Assembly (NCBI RefSeq): GCF_009676955.1
Contig: NZ_CP045696.1
Coordinates: 2,301,001-2,365,000, forward strand
DNA: 64,000 bases
Direction of reading: 5' to 3'
Origin: Sodaliphilus pleomorphus
GTDB taxonomy: Bacteria; Bacteroidota; Bacteroidia; Bacteroidales; Muribaculaceae
Positions within the stretch are counted from its first letter, which is position 1; every line of letters starts with the position of its first letter. The notes below the pieces were generated by a model, which ran no database searches, had not been told where the DNA came from, and worked only from the letters and a program-made list of their open reading frames with translations. The position numbers and the translations under genes are program-made. Below, one piece after another: positions 31,554 through 40,742 of the stretch.

Positions 31554-32468
31554 ATGGCTACTATCGAGATTGATTCGCATTCGGGATTTTGCTTTGGCGT
31601 GACTCGAGCCATCAACAAGGCCGAGGAGGAGCTGGCCAAGGGCGGGCACCTCTACTGTCTGGGCGACATCGTGCACAATGCCAGCGAGGTGGAGCGGCTG
31701 GGCGACAAGGGCCTGGTCACCATCACCCACGAGCAGCTCAAGCAGTTGCACAACGTGAAGGTGCTGCTGCGTGCCCATGGCGAGCCGCCGTCGACCTATG
31801 AAATTGCCCGCCGCAACAACATCGAGATCATCGATGCCACCTGCCCGGTGGTGCTCAAGCTGCAACAACGCATCAACAACACCTACCACTCGGGCAGCGA
31901 GACCTCGCCCCAAGTCGTGATCTACGGCAAGCGCGGCCATGCCGAGGTAAACGGCCTCGTGGGCCAGACCGACGGTCGTGCCCTTGTGATTGAAAATGAG
32001 GACGAAATTGGGAAAATCGACTACTCGCGCGATGTGTTTCTCTACAGCCAGACCACCAAGAGCGTGCAAGGCCTGGGGCAGATTGTAGACCAGGTGGGCA
32101 AGCGCATGCAGGCCGGGGCCGAGCTCAAGAGCTACGACACCATATGCCGCGCCGTGGCCAACCGCATCCCCCAAATCAGGGAGTTTGCCCGCAGCCACGA
32201 CCTCATTCTCTTTGTGTGCGGCAACAAGAGCAGCAACGGCAAGATTTTGTTTGCCGAGTGCCATGATGCCAATCCCGAGTCGCACCTCATCAGCGACGAG
32301 ACGCAGCTCGATGCCTCCTGGCTTGCCGGCAAGGAGCGCATAGGCGTGTGCGGCGCCACCTCCACCCCCATGTGGCTCATGCACCGTGTGAAAGAGGCTG
32401 CGGCGCGCATGCTTGCCAGCGCGGGCACCCACGCCGTGCAAGGTGAGAAAGAAGATACGAAACAATAA
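31554..32468 (+). CDS. ispH: 4-hydroxy-3-methylbut-2-enyl diphosphate reductase IspH
   Basis: The 304-residue iron-sulfur enzyme makes IPP and DMAPP in the last step of the MEP isoprenoid pathway. The three cluster cysteines are visible at Cys13 (SGFCFGV), Cys97 (DATCPVV) and Cys198 (TICRAVANR). Conserved histidines lie in IVHN and RAHGEPP. GNKSSNGKILFA and the terminal GATSTPMWL match the substrate-binding loops. It is 25 bases after cmk and 25 bases before the next gene. Confidence 0.97.
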   Translation: MATIEIDSHSGFCFGVTRAINKAEEELAKGGHLYCLGDIVHNASEVERLGDKGLVTITHEQLKQLHNVKVLLRAHGEPPSTYEIARRNNIEIIDATCPVVLKLQQRINNTYHSGSETSPQVVIYGKRGHAEVNGLVGQTDGRALVIENEDEIGKIDYSRDVFLYSQTTKSVQGLGQIVDQVGKRMQAGAELKSYDTICRAVANRIPQIREFARSHDLILFVCGNKSSNGKILFAECHDANPESHLISDETQLDASWLAGKERIGVCGATSTPMWLMHRVKEAAARMLASAGTHAVQGEKEDTKQ

Positions 32469-32493
32469 TAATTATATAGATATATACACTCGC

Positions 32494-33408
32494 ATGTCGA
32501 AACGGCAGCTGTTCATCATCATCGCCATCCTGGTAGTGCTCGACATTGCAGCAGGATTCTGGTACCTGGCCGGGCACATCAATGCCGACGGCAACGGTGC
32601 CGTTTTGTTTGATTCCAGCGACGAGGCTGTCGAGGCGGCCGACACCGTGGCCGGCAACAGCAAGCCCGACCATTTTGAGACGATGGCGGCACATGCCTAT
32701 TATGTTTCGCGCCAGCCCGTCGAGGAGGAAGACGCCTCGACCTATCTCTCGTGCATCAAGCGCTTCAAGGGGCGCATTCCCGTTTCGGTCAATGGCAACA
32801 AGGCCCTGGGCGAGCTGCTGCTGGCCTTGGACCGCAAGGCCTTCGACAGCACTTCGACCTCGATGCGAGCCTGTGTCGATAAGTTTGTGGGCACGCCTGT
32901 TTTTGCCGCAGGGTTCGGCGACATCGACTACAAGAAAATCAAGGCCGAGCCCGATGTTGTGATGGGCTACGGCTATGTTGAGGGGGTGAAAGTGTATCCT
33001 GTGTTTGGTTCAAAGTGCTTCCTTGTCATGGCTATCGACAAGACGGGCTTCACGGGCAAAGAGGATGTTGAGAAAATGGCCTTCGTCACCTACGACCGCA
33101 TCCACCAGCGGGTGCTCAATGCCTATGACATGCTCGACATGTCGCAGGAAGGCGCGCTGTTGAGGGTGCTCAACGATGCCGCCGAGAGCCAGCACGGCAT
33201 TGAGGGCGGCATCCCCAAGTTGCCCCAGGAGCTGTGTCCCCGCCGCAACGGTTTCTATTTCATTTTCCCTGCTGGCACGATCGACAGCCGTGTGGCGCAG
33301 GTGTATGTGCCCTACAAGAAGGTGTGGGGGCAGCTCGGTGCCTCGTTCAGGCACATGGTCAAGTCCAACGCCGCCTTCAAGACCTACGACCCCGTCTCCT
33401 ACAGGTGA
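32494..33408 (+). CDS. Membrane-anchored protein of unknown function
   Basis: The 304-residue product has one N-terminal transmembrane helix (LFIIIAILVVLDIAAGFWYLA) and a large periplasmic part. The periplasmic part has an acidic start (SSDEAVEAAD), a middle beta-rich region (VMGYGYVEGVKVYPVFGSKC) and a C-terminal segment FYFIFPAGTIDSRVAQVYVPYKKVW. I do not recognise a family; a faint likeness to DUF3298-type endings was not convincing. It follows ispH by 25 bases and is probably in the cmk operon. A weak hairpin (33420-33434) lies after the stop. Confidence 0.75.
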   Translation: MSKRQLFIIIAILVVLDIAAGFWYLAGHINADGNGAVLFDSSDEAVEAADTVAGNSKPDHFETMAAHAYYVSRQPVEEEDASTYLSCIKRFKGRIPVSVNGNKALGELLLALDRKAFDSTSTSMRACVDKFVGTPVFAAGFGDIDYKKIKAEPDVVMGYGYVEGVKVYPVFGSKCFLVMAIDKTGFTGKEDVEKMAFVTYDRIHQRVLNAYDMLDMSQEGALLRVLNDAAESQHGIEGGIPKLPQELCPRRNGFYFIFPAGTIDSRVAQVYVPYKKVWGQLGASFRHMVKSNAAFKTYDPVSYR

Positions 33409-33465
33409 CTGGTCTTGCGGCGGGGTACCCCCGCTCGAGGCTATGATTCTTCCACTTTAGCTGTG

Positions 33466-34464
33466 TTATAACACAAACCACGTGCTGGTCTCGTAACGAG
33501 GCAGAGCATAGAGCTGCACGTCGCGGTCGCGCTGGCTGGGAGCAAAGCTGGCGTCGCCCACCGTGGCACCGCTGCCCTCGAGGGCAGCGCGCATGGTGCT
33601 CAGGGCAATCTCGGGCGTGTTGTTGTCGTTGCTCAGGTGGCACAGAAACACATATTTCAGACCGGGGCTGTAGATTTGACCCACAAACTGGGCCGCCATC
33701 TTGTTGTCGAGGTGCCCTTTCTCGGCACGCACGCGATTTTTCAGATACTCGGGGTAGTGGCCCTCATCGAGCATCACGCGGTCGTAGTTGCTCTCGATCA
33801 TCAGGTACTCGGCCTGCCGCATGTAGTAGTCGGCACGCGGCGTGATCATGCCCATGTCGGTGCCCACGACAAAGCGGTGGCCGCCGCCCTCGATCATGAA
33901 GCCCATGTTGTCGGTGGCATCGTGCGAGGTCTCAAAGGCGGTGATGGTCATGCCGGCCAAGTGAAAGGGTATCTCCTTGAATATGGGCTCCTGGTAGTCT
34001 TTCACACGGCGCGAGATGTTGTGGTGGCGCAGCAGCCCGTTCATGAGCTTGGGCGTGCAATAGATGTGTATGTGCTTGTACTGGCGCACGATGCGGTACA
34101 CATAGCGCACATGGTCGCTGTGGTCGTGGGTGAGGATGATGCCCTTGACCATGCTGGGCGAGATGCCGTTTTGAGCCAGGTCGTGAAACACGTGGGTCAT
34201 GTCGACCCCGGCGTCGATGAGGATGCCCTGGCGGCTGTTGCCCAGGTAGGCGCAGTTGCCGCTCGAGCCGCTGCCGAAGCTGGCAAACTGCATGGGCCAC
34301 GTCGACTTGTCGTCGTTGCCGGCGGCTGCTGTCGCGTGCTTGCCGCCGCTGTCTTTGTCATTCAGGTCCGGGGCTTGCCGGGCGTCGTCGTCATTGTCGA
34401 AGTAGATGACGCCTTGCCGGGTCTCGTTGTAGCTGTGTCGGTATTTTCGATTGTCTCGTTTCAT
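33466..34464 (-). CDS. WalJ/YycJ-like metallo-beta-lactamase hydrolase
   Basis: The 332-residue protein has a low-complexity charged N-terminal extension of about 55 residues. An MBL domain follows that begins FASFGSGSSGNCAYLGN, the start of YycJ/WalJ proteins. The metal motif LTHDHSDHV supplies HxHxDH ligands. ETSHDATDNMGFMI and LCHLSNDNN are later family motifs. WalJ-type enzymes act as exonucleases in DNA repair or affect cell wall division in other phyla. It starts 2 bases after the rsmI-paralogue stop, in one operon. The 14-bp palindrome TGTGTTATAACACA (33462-33475) spans its stop codon. Confidence 0.88.
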   Translation of the reverse strand: MKRDNRKYRHSYNETRQGVIYFDNDDDARQAPDLNDKDSGGKHATAAAGNDDKSTWPMQFASFGSGSSGNCAYLGNSRQGILIDAGVDMTHVFHDLAQNGISPSMVKGIILTHDHSDHVRYVYRIVRQYKHIHIYCTPKLMNGLLRHHNISRRVKDYQEPIFKEIPFHLAGMTITAFETSHDATDNMGFMIEGGGHRFVVGTDMGMITPRADYYMRQAEYLMIESNYDRVMLDEGHYPEYLKNRVRAEKGHLDNKMAAQFVGQIYSPGLKYVFLCHLSNDNNTPEIALSTMRAALEGSGATVGDASFAPSQRDRDVQLYALPRYETSTWFVL

Positions 34465-34466
34465 CG

Positions 34467-35174
34467 CTATTTGTAAAGTAAAAAGATGGTGGGCACCTTG
34501 TTCAGGTCCACCTGGTGCCGCGCCCATTCTTTCACCGGGCGGGTCACGATGCGCTCGGCAGGGCCGGTGATGTCGGTGGCCACACACAGCTTGAGGCTTG
34601 CTGGCAGCACCCGTGCAAGCTCGGCCAGGAGCGAGTTGTTGCGGTAGGGCGTCTCGATGAAGATTTGCGTTTGATCTTCTTTCAAGATGCGGCGCTCCAT
34701 CTCCTTGAGCTTGCGTGCACGCTGGCCCGCCTCGATGGGCAGATAGCCCAGAAAGGCAAAACTCTGGCCGTTGAAGCCGCTGCCCATGAGGCCCATGAGC
34801 ACGCTCGACGGCCCCACCAGCGGCTTCACGCGCAACCCCTTGCGCTGCGCAATGGCTACCACGTCGGCTCCAGGGTCGGCAATGGCGGGGCAGCCGGCCT
34901 CGCTTATCACGCCCATGGCGTTGCCTGCCTCAAGCGGGGCCAGATAGCCCGACACCGCGCGGGGGTCGGTGTGGCGGTTGAGCTCGTAGAAGGTGAGACT
35001 GTCGATGTCGATGTCGCGGTTGCATTTCTTCAAGAAGCGACGCGCCGAGCGCACATTCTCGACAATGAAGTACTTGATCTCGCTCACCAGCGCTATGTTG
35101 CTCGCAGGCAGCACGCAGCTCAAGTCTCCATCGCTCAATTGCACGGGTATAAGATATAACGCAGTCTCAGCCAT
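34467..35174 (-). CDS. RsmI-like SAM-dependent methyltransferase (divergent paralogue)
   Basis: The 235-residue protein has the tetrapyrrole-methylase fold, but its family motifs differ from true RsmI. It reads YLIPVQLSDGD instead of VPTPVGNL and lacks the AEDTR block; GVISEAGCPAIADPGADVV corresponds to DAGTPGISDPG. This second copy is common in Bacteroidota, where its target is unknown. I chose the ATG at 35174 because the fold starts there (MAETALYLIPV). It is 2 bases before walJ. The promoter is at 35202-35209. Confidence 0.87.
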   Translation of the reverse strand: MAETALYLIPVQLSDGDLSCVLPASNIALVSEIKYFIVENVRSARRFLKKCNRDIDIDSLTFYELNRHTDPRAVSGYLAPLEAGNAMGVISEAGCPAIADPGADVVAIAQRKGLRVKPLVGPSSVLMGLMGSGFNGQSFAFLGYLPIEAGQRARKLKEMERRILKEDQTQIFIETPYRNNSLLAELARVLPASLKLCVATDITGPAERIVTRPVKEWARHQVDLNKVPTIFLLYK

Positions 35175-35201
35175 TCTATAGATAATTGCTCTTATAACTT
35201 G

Positions 35202-35209
35202 CAAAGGTA
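35202..35209 (-). promoter_or_regulatory. Promoter -7 box for the rsmI-like gene and walJ
   Basis: On the minus strand this reads TACCTTTG followed by C, about 28 bases before the start codon. Confidence 0.55.
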
Positions 35210-35517
35210 CTAATTTTTTTTGAGCTCAGCCTGGCCAATGCACATTTTAGTTTGCTTTTGCCCATGCAAAGTTCACAAAAACAAGTGCGTAGAATTGTGC
35301 GGTTGTCTGGCAACAAAAAAAAGGAGACCGAAGTCCCCTTAAGATTGTGCCACTTTGTGTGGCTGAAAGTTAAACGTCATCGCACGGCCACAAGGGAAAA
35401 ATGATTCTCGGGGGCAAGTTAATAAGCATTTCCCTGATATGCAATGCTTTTACAAATTAAAATTTTGAAATTGAAAGACGATTGTGCTCCTCGCTTGGAT
35501 TTTAATAAACTTTGGAG
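35210..35517. other. Intergenic region with small stem-loops
   Basis: There is no gene. A purine-rich imperfect hairpin near 35322-35343 (GGAGAC-CGAA-GTCCCC) and GCCAC-TTTGT-GTGGC near 35349-35363 could be terminators or part of a small RNA. No known RNA family is recognised. The right end merges into the promoter of the beta-propeller gene. Confidence 0.3.
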
Positions 35518-35525
35518 TATTTTTG
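35495..35525 (+). promoter_or_regulatory. Promoter of the surface beta-propeller gene
   Basis: TTGG at 35495-35498 and TATTTTTG at 35518-35525, 19 bases apart, match the Bacteroidota promoter pattern. The start codon follows 25 bases later. Confidence 0.65.
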
Positions 35526-35550
35526 TAAATCATAATAGGATTGTCTACAC

Positions 35551-37110
35551 ATGAAGCCATTCAAAACCACTATTTCACACATTGCGCGGTTGATACTCTG
35601 GGCGATAGCCATCGCCGGGGCCTGTGGTGTCGTTGCCCAGCTCAACGAGCCGGTGCCACCGGTGTTTCACAGCAAGATAGGCGACAAGGCTGCCTCGCGG
35701 CATGGCGAGGTGAAGCTCGCCGTTACGGGACAGAAGCTCAACTACGTGGGCTGCAACAAGGCGCTGCGCGACACCGATGTGTACTCGCCCAAGTCGGCAC
35801 ATTTCCACCCCGACGGCACAAAATACTATATCAACTCGCTTGAGGGCTGCATGACGATAGTCTATGATGCGGCGACTGGCAAAAAGCTACACGTGATCAA
35901 GCACAAGTTTACCGATGCCAATGCCTACTTGTGGGCCAAGCCGAGCGGGCTTTACCATTTTACCCACTACAGCAAGCACCTCAACACCTTCTGGGGGAGG
36001 CCGGTGGAGAGTGCCTTCTCGCACAAGGGCCGCTACCTGTGGATACCCTACTACCGCCGCAGCTACGACTTGAACGCGCAGGACCCCAGCGCCATATCGG
36101 TGGTCGACACCAGGGCCGACACCATCGTGAGGGTAATGGAGACCGGCCCGCTGCCCAAGATGGTGGCCGCCAGCCACGATGGCAAGTATATGGCTGTGAC
36201 CCACTGGGGCGACAACACGGTGGGCTTGATCGATATCTCGAGTCGGCGTCCGGTCGACTGGCACTGGGCAACGTGCATCACAGTCGACCACAAGCTCAAG
36301 CTCAACTTCAGCACTACCGCCAAGGTCGACCGCGACAGCCACAGCGGCTACCTGCTGCGAGGCACTGTGTTTACCCCCGACGATCGCTACCTGCTGGTGG
36401 GGTGCATGGGCGGTGTGGGTGGCATTGCCGTCATCGATGTGCAACAGCTCAAGTACTTGGGCCGTCTCACGGGCGTGTACAATGCGCGCCACTTGGTCAT
36501 CGACCATGGCTATCTCTATGCCAGCCTCAATGCCGCCGGCATTGTGCAGCGCTTGGCGCTCGACACCGTGCTTGACGCAGTGCGGCGGCTCGGCGTGCGC
36601 AAGACCGCCGTGCTCAAGGGGTGGCAAGCGTGCCGTGTGGGCCGTGGCGCACGCACCATAAGCCTCTCGCCCAGCGGCAACTACCTCTATGCCGCCTGCA
36701 ACGCTGCCAGCGAGCTGTGTGTGGTCGACACGCGCACCATGAAGCTGGTGGCGAGCCTGCATCTCGACTCCTATCCGGTGGGTCTCGACATCTCGGCCGA
36801 CGGACGCCATGTGGTGGTCACTTCACAAGGCCGCAAGGGGCATGGGGGCAATGCCGTGAACCTGGTCACAGTCGACTATGCCACGCCCGAGCCCAATCTG
36901 CTCCTGGCCAAGGCAGCGGCAACATCGCCCGTTGCTGCAACTGGCGCTGGCAAGCTGGCACAGACCAAGGCAGCTGTGGAGAAAGCGGTGAAGATGCCTG
37001 TGGGCCAGTGCCTCACCTTGCTGCTGGGCGTTGTGCTGGTCGTGCTCATCGTGGTGTTGCTCAAGGTTGTGAACCGCCACTCGCATGACAAAGCCCCGCA
37101 CGCCGACTGA
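35551..37110 (+). CDS. Beta-propeller (YVTN/YncE-like) membrane-anchored protein
   Basis: The 519-residue product has an N-terminal hydrophobic signal (about 8-30) and repeated propeller blades with motifs such as YYINSLEGCMTIVYDAATGK, ISVVDTRADTIVRVME, VGLIDISSRRPV and LCVVDTRTMKLVASL. A hydrophobic C-terminal helix (LTLLLGVVLVVLIVVLLK) precedes a short His/Asp tail. Two membrane spans would leave the propeller in the periplasm. YVTN propellers bind ligands or proteins; no catalytic site is visible. It heads a possible unit with the next two genes. Confidence 0.82.
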   Translation: MKPFKTTISHIARLILWAIAIAGACGVVAQLNEPVPPVFHSKIGDKAASRHGEVKLAVTGQKLNYVGCNKALRDTDVYSPKSAHFHPDGTKYYINSLEGCMTIVYDAATGKKLHVIKHKFTDANAYLWAKPSGLYHFTHYSKHLNTFWGRPVESAFSHKGRYLWIPYYRRSYDLNAQDPSAISVVDTRADTIVRVMETGPLPKMVAASHDGKYMAVTHWGDNTVGLIDISSRRPVDWHWATCITVDHKLKLNFSTTAKVDRDSHSGYLLRGTVFTPDDRYLLVGCMGGVGGIAVIDVQQLKYLGRLTGVYNARHLVIDHGYLYASLNAAGIVQRLALDTVLDAVRRLGVRKTAVLKGWQACRVGRGARTISLSPSGNYLYAACNAASELCVVDTRTMKLVASLHLDSYPVGLDISADGRHVVVTSQGRKGHGGNAVNLVTVDYATPEPNLLLAKAAATSPVAATGAGKLAQTKAAVEKAVKMPVGQCLTLLLGVVLVVLIVVLLKVVNRHSHDKAPHAD

Positions 37111-37218
37111 GGCCGCCCGCGGCCACCCTGGTTCGTGACAAGACTTGGCACGGGTCATGGCAATAAATGCCGCATTTTCTCGTTGTATTTATCGTAATCA
37201 TAGTGAGAGTGAACGACG

Positions 37219-38658
37219 ATGAAAAAAATTCTATATATCCTGCTTGTGGCTGTGGCGGCATCGGTTGCCTTGAGCAGTTGCATCAACGACGACTTCGACA
37301 CCACGGGCACCGGCCTGCTCACGTTCTCGACCGACACCGTTGCCTTCGACACGGTGATGACGGGCCAGGGCACCGCCACCAAGCAATTTGTGATCTACAA
37401 CAAGAGCGACAAGCAAGTGCGCATCAGTTCGCTCAAGGTGGCTGGCCTTGCCAGTGGCGCCAAGTTCTATTTGAACGTCGACGGCGAGAAGGGCAGCGAG
37501 TTTCGCGATGTCGAGATACGCGGCAAGGACTCGATCTACGTCTTTGTCGAGGCTTATCTGAATGAGAATACAACAAGCGAGCTCAACCACGTGCTCGACC
37601 GCATCGACATGGTGGTGAACGGCGCTACCCAGAGCGTGGTGCTGAGTGCCTGGGGGCAGAACTTCACGCGCCTTGCCCGTGACACGATAAAGGAGGATAC
37701 CCGGCTCACGGCCGACCGCCCCTATGTGGTCTACGACACGCTCACTGTGATGCCAGGTGTCACGCTCACGATCGACCCTGGCGTAACCCTGTATTTCCAC
37801 GACAAGGCCGCGTTGGTGTCGCTGGGCACTGTCAACGCTGTGGGCACTCACGACAAGCCCATCGTGATGAGGGGCGATCGTCTCGACCATGTGGTGGGCC
37901 AAATCAGTTTCGACATCATGAGCGGCCAGTGGGGCGGGGTGCAGCTCTACGGCCCGGGCAACGTCTTTGAGTATGTCGACATTCACAGCTCCTCGTCGGG
38001 GCTGGTGGTCATGAGCAGCGACCCCACAGTGCAGTCGCTCTACATGCTCAACTGCGTGCTGCACAACTCGAGCAGCTATGGCTTCATGGCGTTCAACGCC
38101 TGGGTCGAGGCCTACGGCACCGAGTTCAGCGACGCGCCCAAGGGGGTGGCTTACTTTGAGGGGGGCAAGTTGCGCTGCGTGAATTGCACGTTTGCCAACT
38201 ATTACCTCTTTGAAGCCGTCGACGGTGCCAACATCATCCTCTTCGACCAAGACGAGGAGAAAACCTATCAGAGGCTCGATGCCGTGCTGGCCAATTGCAT
38301 CTCCTACGGTCTGGGCTACGACATCAACGACGTTGCCAGCAGCGACAAGATTGTGACGACCAACATATATTTCTACAACACTTTGTTCAAGAGCAGCGGC
38401 GAGGACGACACCCATTTCTTCAACAATGTGTGGGCAGGCGACCCCAAGTTCTACGTCGACCGCGACAACTACGTGTTCGACTATCGCCTCAATGACGAGA
38501 GCGATGCCATAGGCAAGGCCGACCGCACTTTCATACCCGAGGCGGCACGCTACGACCGCTATGGGCAGGACCGCTTTGCCCGCGAGGCTGTCGACCTGGG
38601 CGCCTATGTGTGGGTGCCGGCTCCTGCCCACGACGGCAACAAGCTGAAAAGCCATTGA
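37219..38658 (+). CDS. Right-handed beta-helix lipoprotein
   Basis: The 479-residue lipoprotein has lipobox LSSC (Cys near 21). The first 150 residues are Ig-like (AFDTVMTGQGTATKQFVIYN), with strands alternating as in Bacteroidota surface proteins. TLTVMPGVTLTIDPGVTLYF marks the start of a parallel beta-helix, continued by YGPGNVFEYVDIHSSSSG and LYMLNCVLHNSSSYGFMAFN. This layout is common in surface-exposed binding proteins or pectin-lyase-like folds, but no catalytic residues are clear. It lies 108 bases after the propeller gene and 36 bases before folB. Confidence 0.85.
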   Translation: MKKILYILLVAVAASVALSSCINDDFDTTGTGLLTFSTDTVAFDTVMTGQGTATKQFVIYNKSDKQVRISSLKVAGLASGAKFYLNVDGEKGSEFRDVEIRGKDSIYVFVEAYLNENTTSELNHVLDRIDMVVNGATQSVVLSAWGQNFTRLARDTIKEDTRLTADRPYVVYDTLTVMPGVTLTIDPGVTLYFHDKAALVSLGTVNAVGTHDKPIVMRGDRLDHVVGQISFDIMSGQWGGVQLYGPGNVFEYVDIHSSSSGLVVMSSDPTVQSLYMLNCVLHNSSSYGFMAFNAWVEAYGTEFSDAPKGVAYFEGGKLRCVNCTFANYYLFEAVDGANIILFDQDEEKTYQRLDAVLANCISYGLGYDINDVASSDKIVTTNIYFYNTLFKSSGEDDTHFFNNVWAGDPKFYVDRDNYVFDYRLNDESDAIGKADRTFIPEAARYDRYGQDRFAREAVDLGAYVWVPAPAHDGNKLKSH

Positions 38659-38694
38659 AGTGTGTGTATATAACAAAAATGACGATACAACCCA

Positions 38695-39045
38695 ATGAAT
38701 AGCATTACACTCAACAAGTGCCGTTTTTTCTCCTACCACGGCGTCGACGAGCAGGAGCGTGTGGTGGGCAACCACTTTGAAGTCACGCTCAAGGTGTACT
38801 GCCCCATGCACTCGGCCATGACCAGCGACGACCTCGACGGCACCGTCAACTATGCTGCGCTCTACAGCGTGGTAGAGCGTGAGATGGCCGTGCCCAGCAA
38901 GCTGCTCGAGCATGTGGCCCACCGCATCATCGAGGCCGTGAAGCGGGATTTCCCCACGGTCACTGGCGGCGAGATCACGATAAGCAAGCTCAGGCCGCCT
39001 TTCCACTGCGACCTGCAAAGTGTAGATATCACCATTGCCTGGTAG
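38695..39045 (+). CDS. folB: Dihydroneopterin aldolase
   Basis: The 116-residue enzyme converts dihydroneopterin to 6-hydroxymethyl-dihydropterin in folate synthesis. The start ITLNKCRFFSYHGVDEQERVVGNHFEVTL contains the conserved YHGxxxxE active-site element. NYAALYSVVEREM and LLEHVAHRIIEAV match the substrate-binding helices. The octamer-forming family length is correct. It follows the beta-helix gene by 36 bases and ends before a bidirectional hairpin. Confidence 0.95.
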   Translation: MNSITLNKCRFFSYHGVDEQERVVGNHFEVTLKVYCPMHSAMTSDDLDGTVNYAALYSVVEREMAVPSKLLEHVAHRIIEAVKRDFPTVTGGEITISKLRPPFHCDLQSVDITIAW

Positions 39046-39096
39046 GGTGCTCGCAGCACTCCTGCGGTGACCGTTGACAGAAAGAAACTACAAAAA

Positions 39097-39130
39097 ACAG
39101 CCTGTGCCGCCATTGTGCAGCACAGGCTGT
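39097..39130. terminator. Bidirectional hairpin terminator
   Basis: A perfect 11-bp stem (39097-39107 with 39120-39130) with an A-run before and a T-containing tail after lies between the converging folB and aspA genes. Confidence 0.8.
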
Positions 39131-39150
39131 GGTGTTGTCTTGCAGGAGGA

Positions 39151-40566
39151 TTACTTGAGCACAAACTTGTGGCTCATGAGCATCTCTTGCGGGTTGAGGG
39201 CTTCGTCGAGCTTCTCCTTGGTCATGAGGCCCTTCTCGAGCACGATGTCGTAGACCGAGCGGTTGGTTTCAAGGGCTTCCTTGGCCACCTTGGTGCTCTG
39301 CTTGTAGCCTATGTAGGGGTTGAGGGCGGTGACGATGCCAATGCTGTTTCTCACCATCTCGGCGGTGTGCTCGGCATTGACGGTGATGCCCTTGATGCAC
39401 TCCTCGGTGAGGGTGTCGATGGCATTGCACAGCCAGGTCACGCTCTCGATGATCGACTCGGTGATGACGGGCTCCATCACGTTGAGCTGGAGCTGGCCGG
39501 CCTCGGCGGCAAAGGTTACGGTAGTATCGTTGCCTATCACCTTGAAGCACACTTGGTTGGTCACCTCGGGTATCACGGGGTTCACCTTGCCAGGCATGAT
39601 TGAGCTGCCAGGAGCCTTGGGAGGCAGGTTGATCTCGTGCAGGCCGCAACGGGGACCGCTGGCAAGCAGGCGGAAGTCGTTGCACATCTTGCTCAGCTTC
39701 ACGGCCAAACGCTTGAGGGCGCCACTGTAGCTCACATAGGCACCTGTGTCGGGAGTAGCCTCGACCAGGTCGGGCGACACGGTGAAGGGCTCGCCGGTGA
39801 GCTTGGCCAGGTTCTCGGTGCACAGCTTGGCAAAGCCAGGCACTGCATTCAGACCGGTACCAATGGCGGTGCCGCCCATGTTGATCTCGTGCAGCAGTTT
39901 CACGTTGCGCTCGAGGTTGAGGATTTCCTCCTCCATGTTGTTGGCAAAGGCATTGAATTCCTGCCCGCTGGTCATGGGCACAGCATCTTGCAGCTGGGTG
40001 CGTCCCATCTTTATGGTGTTTTTATATTCTTCGCCCTTGTCGCGCAGTGCATTGATCATGCGGGTGAGGCTCTCGACAAGGCGCTTGTTGAGCAAGATGA
40101 AGGTGAGGCGTATGGTGGTGGGGTACACGTCGTTGGTCGACTGGCCGCAGTTGCAGTGGTCGTTGGGGTAGCAGTACTGGTACTCGCCCTTCTGGTGTCC
40201 CATGATTTCGAGGGCGCGGTTGGCAATCACCTCGTTGGCGTTCATGTTCACGCTGGTCCCTGCGCCGCCTTGCATCATGTCGATGGGGAAGTTCTCGTGC
40301 AGCTTGCCCTCGAGTATCTCGCGGCATGCCTGTGAGATGGCTCCCGAAATCTCATCGTTGATCACGCCCAGCGAATGGTTGGCTTGCACGGCTGCCAGTT
40401 TCACATAGGCGATGGCGTTGACAAATTCAGGATAGTCGCGCATCTTCTTGCGGGAGATGTGGTAGTTGTTGATACCGCGTTGCGTCTGCACGCCATAGTA
40501 GGCTTCGGCAGGCACTTGGAGCTCACCCAACAGGTCGCTCTCAACTCTGAATTTCTGTTCACTCAT
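39151..40566 (-). CDS. aspA: Aspartate ammonia-lyase
   Basis: The 471-residue enzyme converts aspartate to fumarate and ammonia; in anaerobic Bacteroidales it feeds fumarate respiration. The fumarase/aspartase signature GSSIMPGKVNP is present and holds the catalytic Ser loop. The N-terminal SDLLGELQVPAEAYYGVQTQR and the mid-protein TSVNMNANEVIANRALEI favour aspartase over fumarase. The promoter lies at 40623-40630. It appears monocistronic. Confidence 0.94.
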   Translation of the reverse strand: MSEQKFRVESDLLGELQVPAEAYYGVQTQRGINNYHISRKKMRDYPEFVNAIAYVKLAAVQANHSLGVINDEISGAISQACREILEGKLHENFPIDMMQGGAGTSVNMNANEVIANRALEIMGHQKGEYQYCYPNDHCNCGQSTNDVYPTTIRLTFILLNKRLVESLTRMINALRDKGEEYKNTIKMGRTQLQDAVPMTSGQEFNAFANNMEEEILNLERNVKLLHEINMGGTAIGTGLNAVPGFAKLCTENLAKLTGEPFTVSPDLVEATPDTGAYVSYSGALKRLAVKLSKMCNDFRLLASGPRCGLHEINLPPKAPGSSIMPGKVNPVIPEVTNQVCFKVIGNDTTVTFAAEAGQLQLNVMEPVITESIIESVTWLCNAIDTLTEECIKGITVNAEHTAEMVRNSIGIVTALNPYIGYKQSTKVAKEALETNRSVYDIVLEKGLMTKEKLDEALNPQEMLMSHKFVLK

Positions 40567-40622
40567 GATTGTTTAGTTGTTTTATAGTATGGTTAATAAC
40601 TGTGATGATGGTTATTGAAATT

Positions 40623-40630
40623 CAAAGGTA
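40623..40630 (-). promoter_or_regulatory. Promoter -7 box for aspA
   Basis: On the minus strand this reads TACCTTTG, with TTGG about 20 bases upstream, giving a leader of about 50 bases. Confidence 0.65.
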
Positions 40631-40696
40631 GGCATTAATTGCGACACTGGCCAAATTATAGGCGTTAAACTTCTTTACCAAACCGAATTTTATCAC

Positions 40697-40704
40697 TATT
40701 TTTG
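40697..40704 (+). promoter_or_regulatory. Promoter -7 box for the DUF3298-like gene
   Basis: TATTTTTG followed by C, about 38 bases before the TTG start codon, points to an open transcription unit for the next two genes. Confidence 0.55.
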
Positions 40705-40742
40705 CAACGCAATTTTTATTAGCGACCTATAAGGCTACTGTT

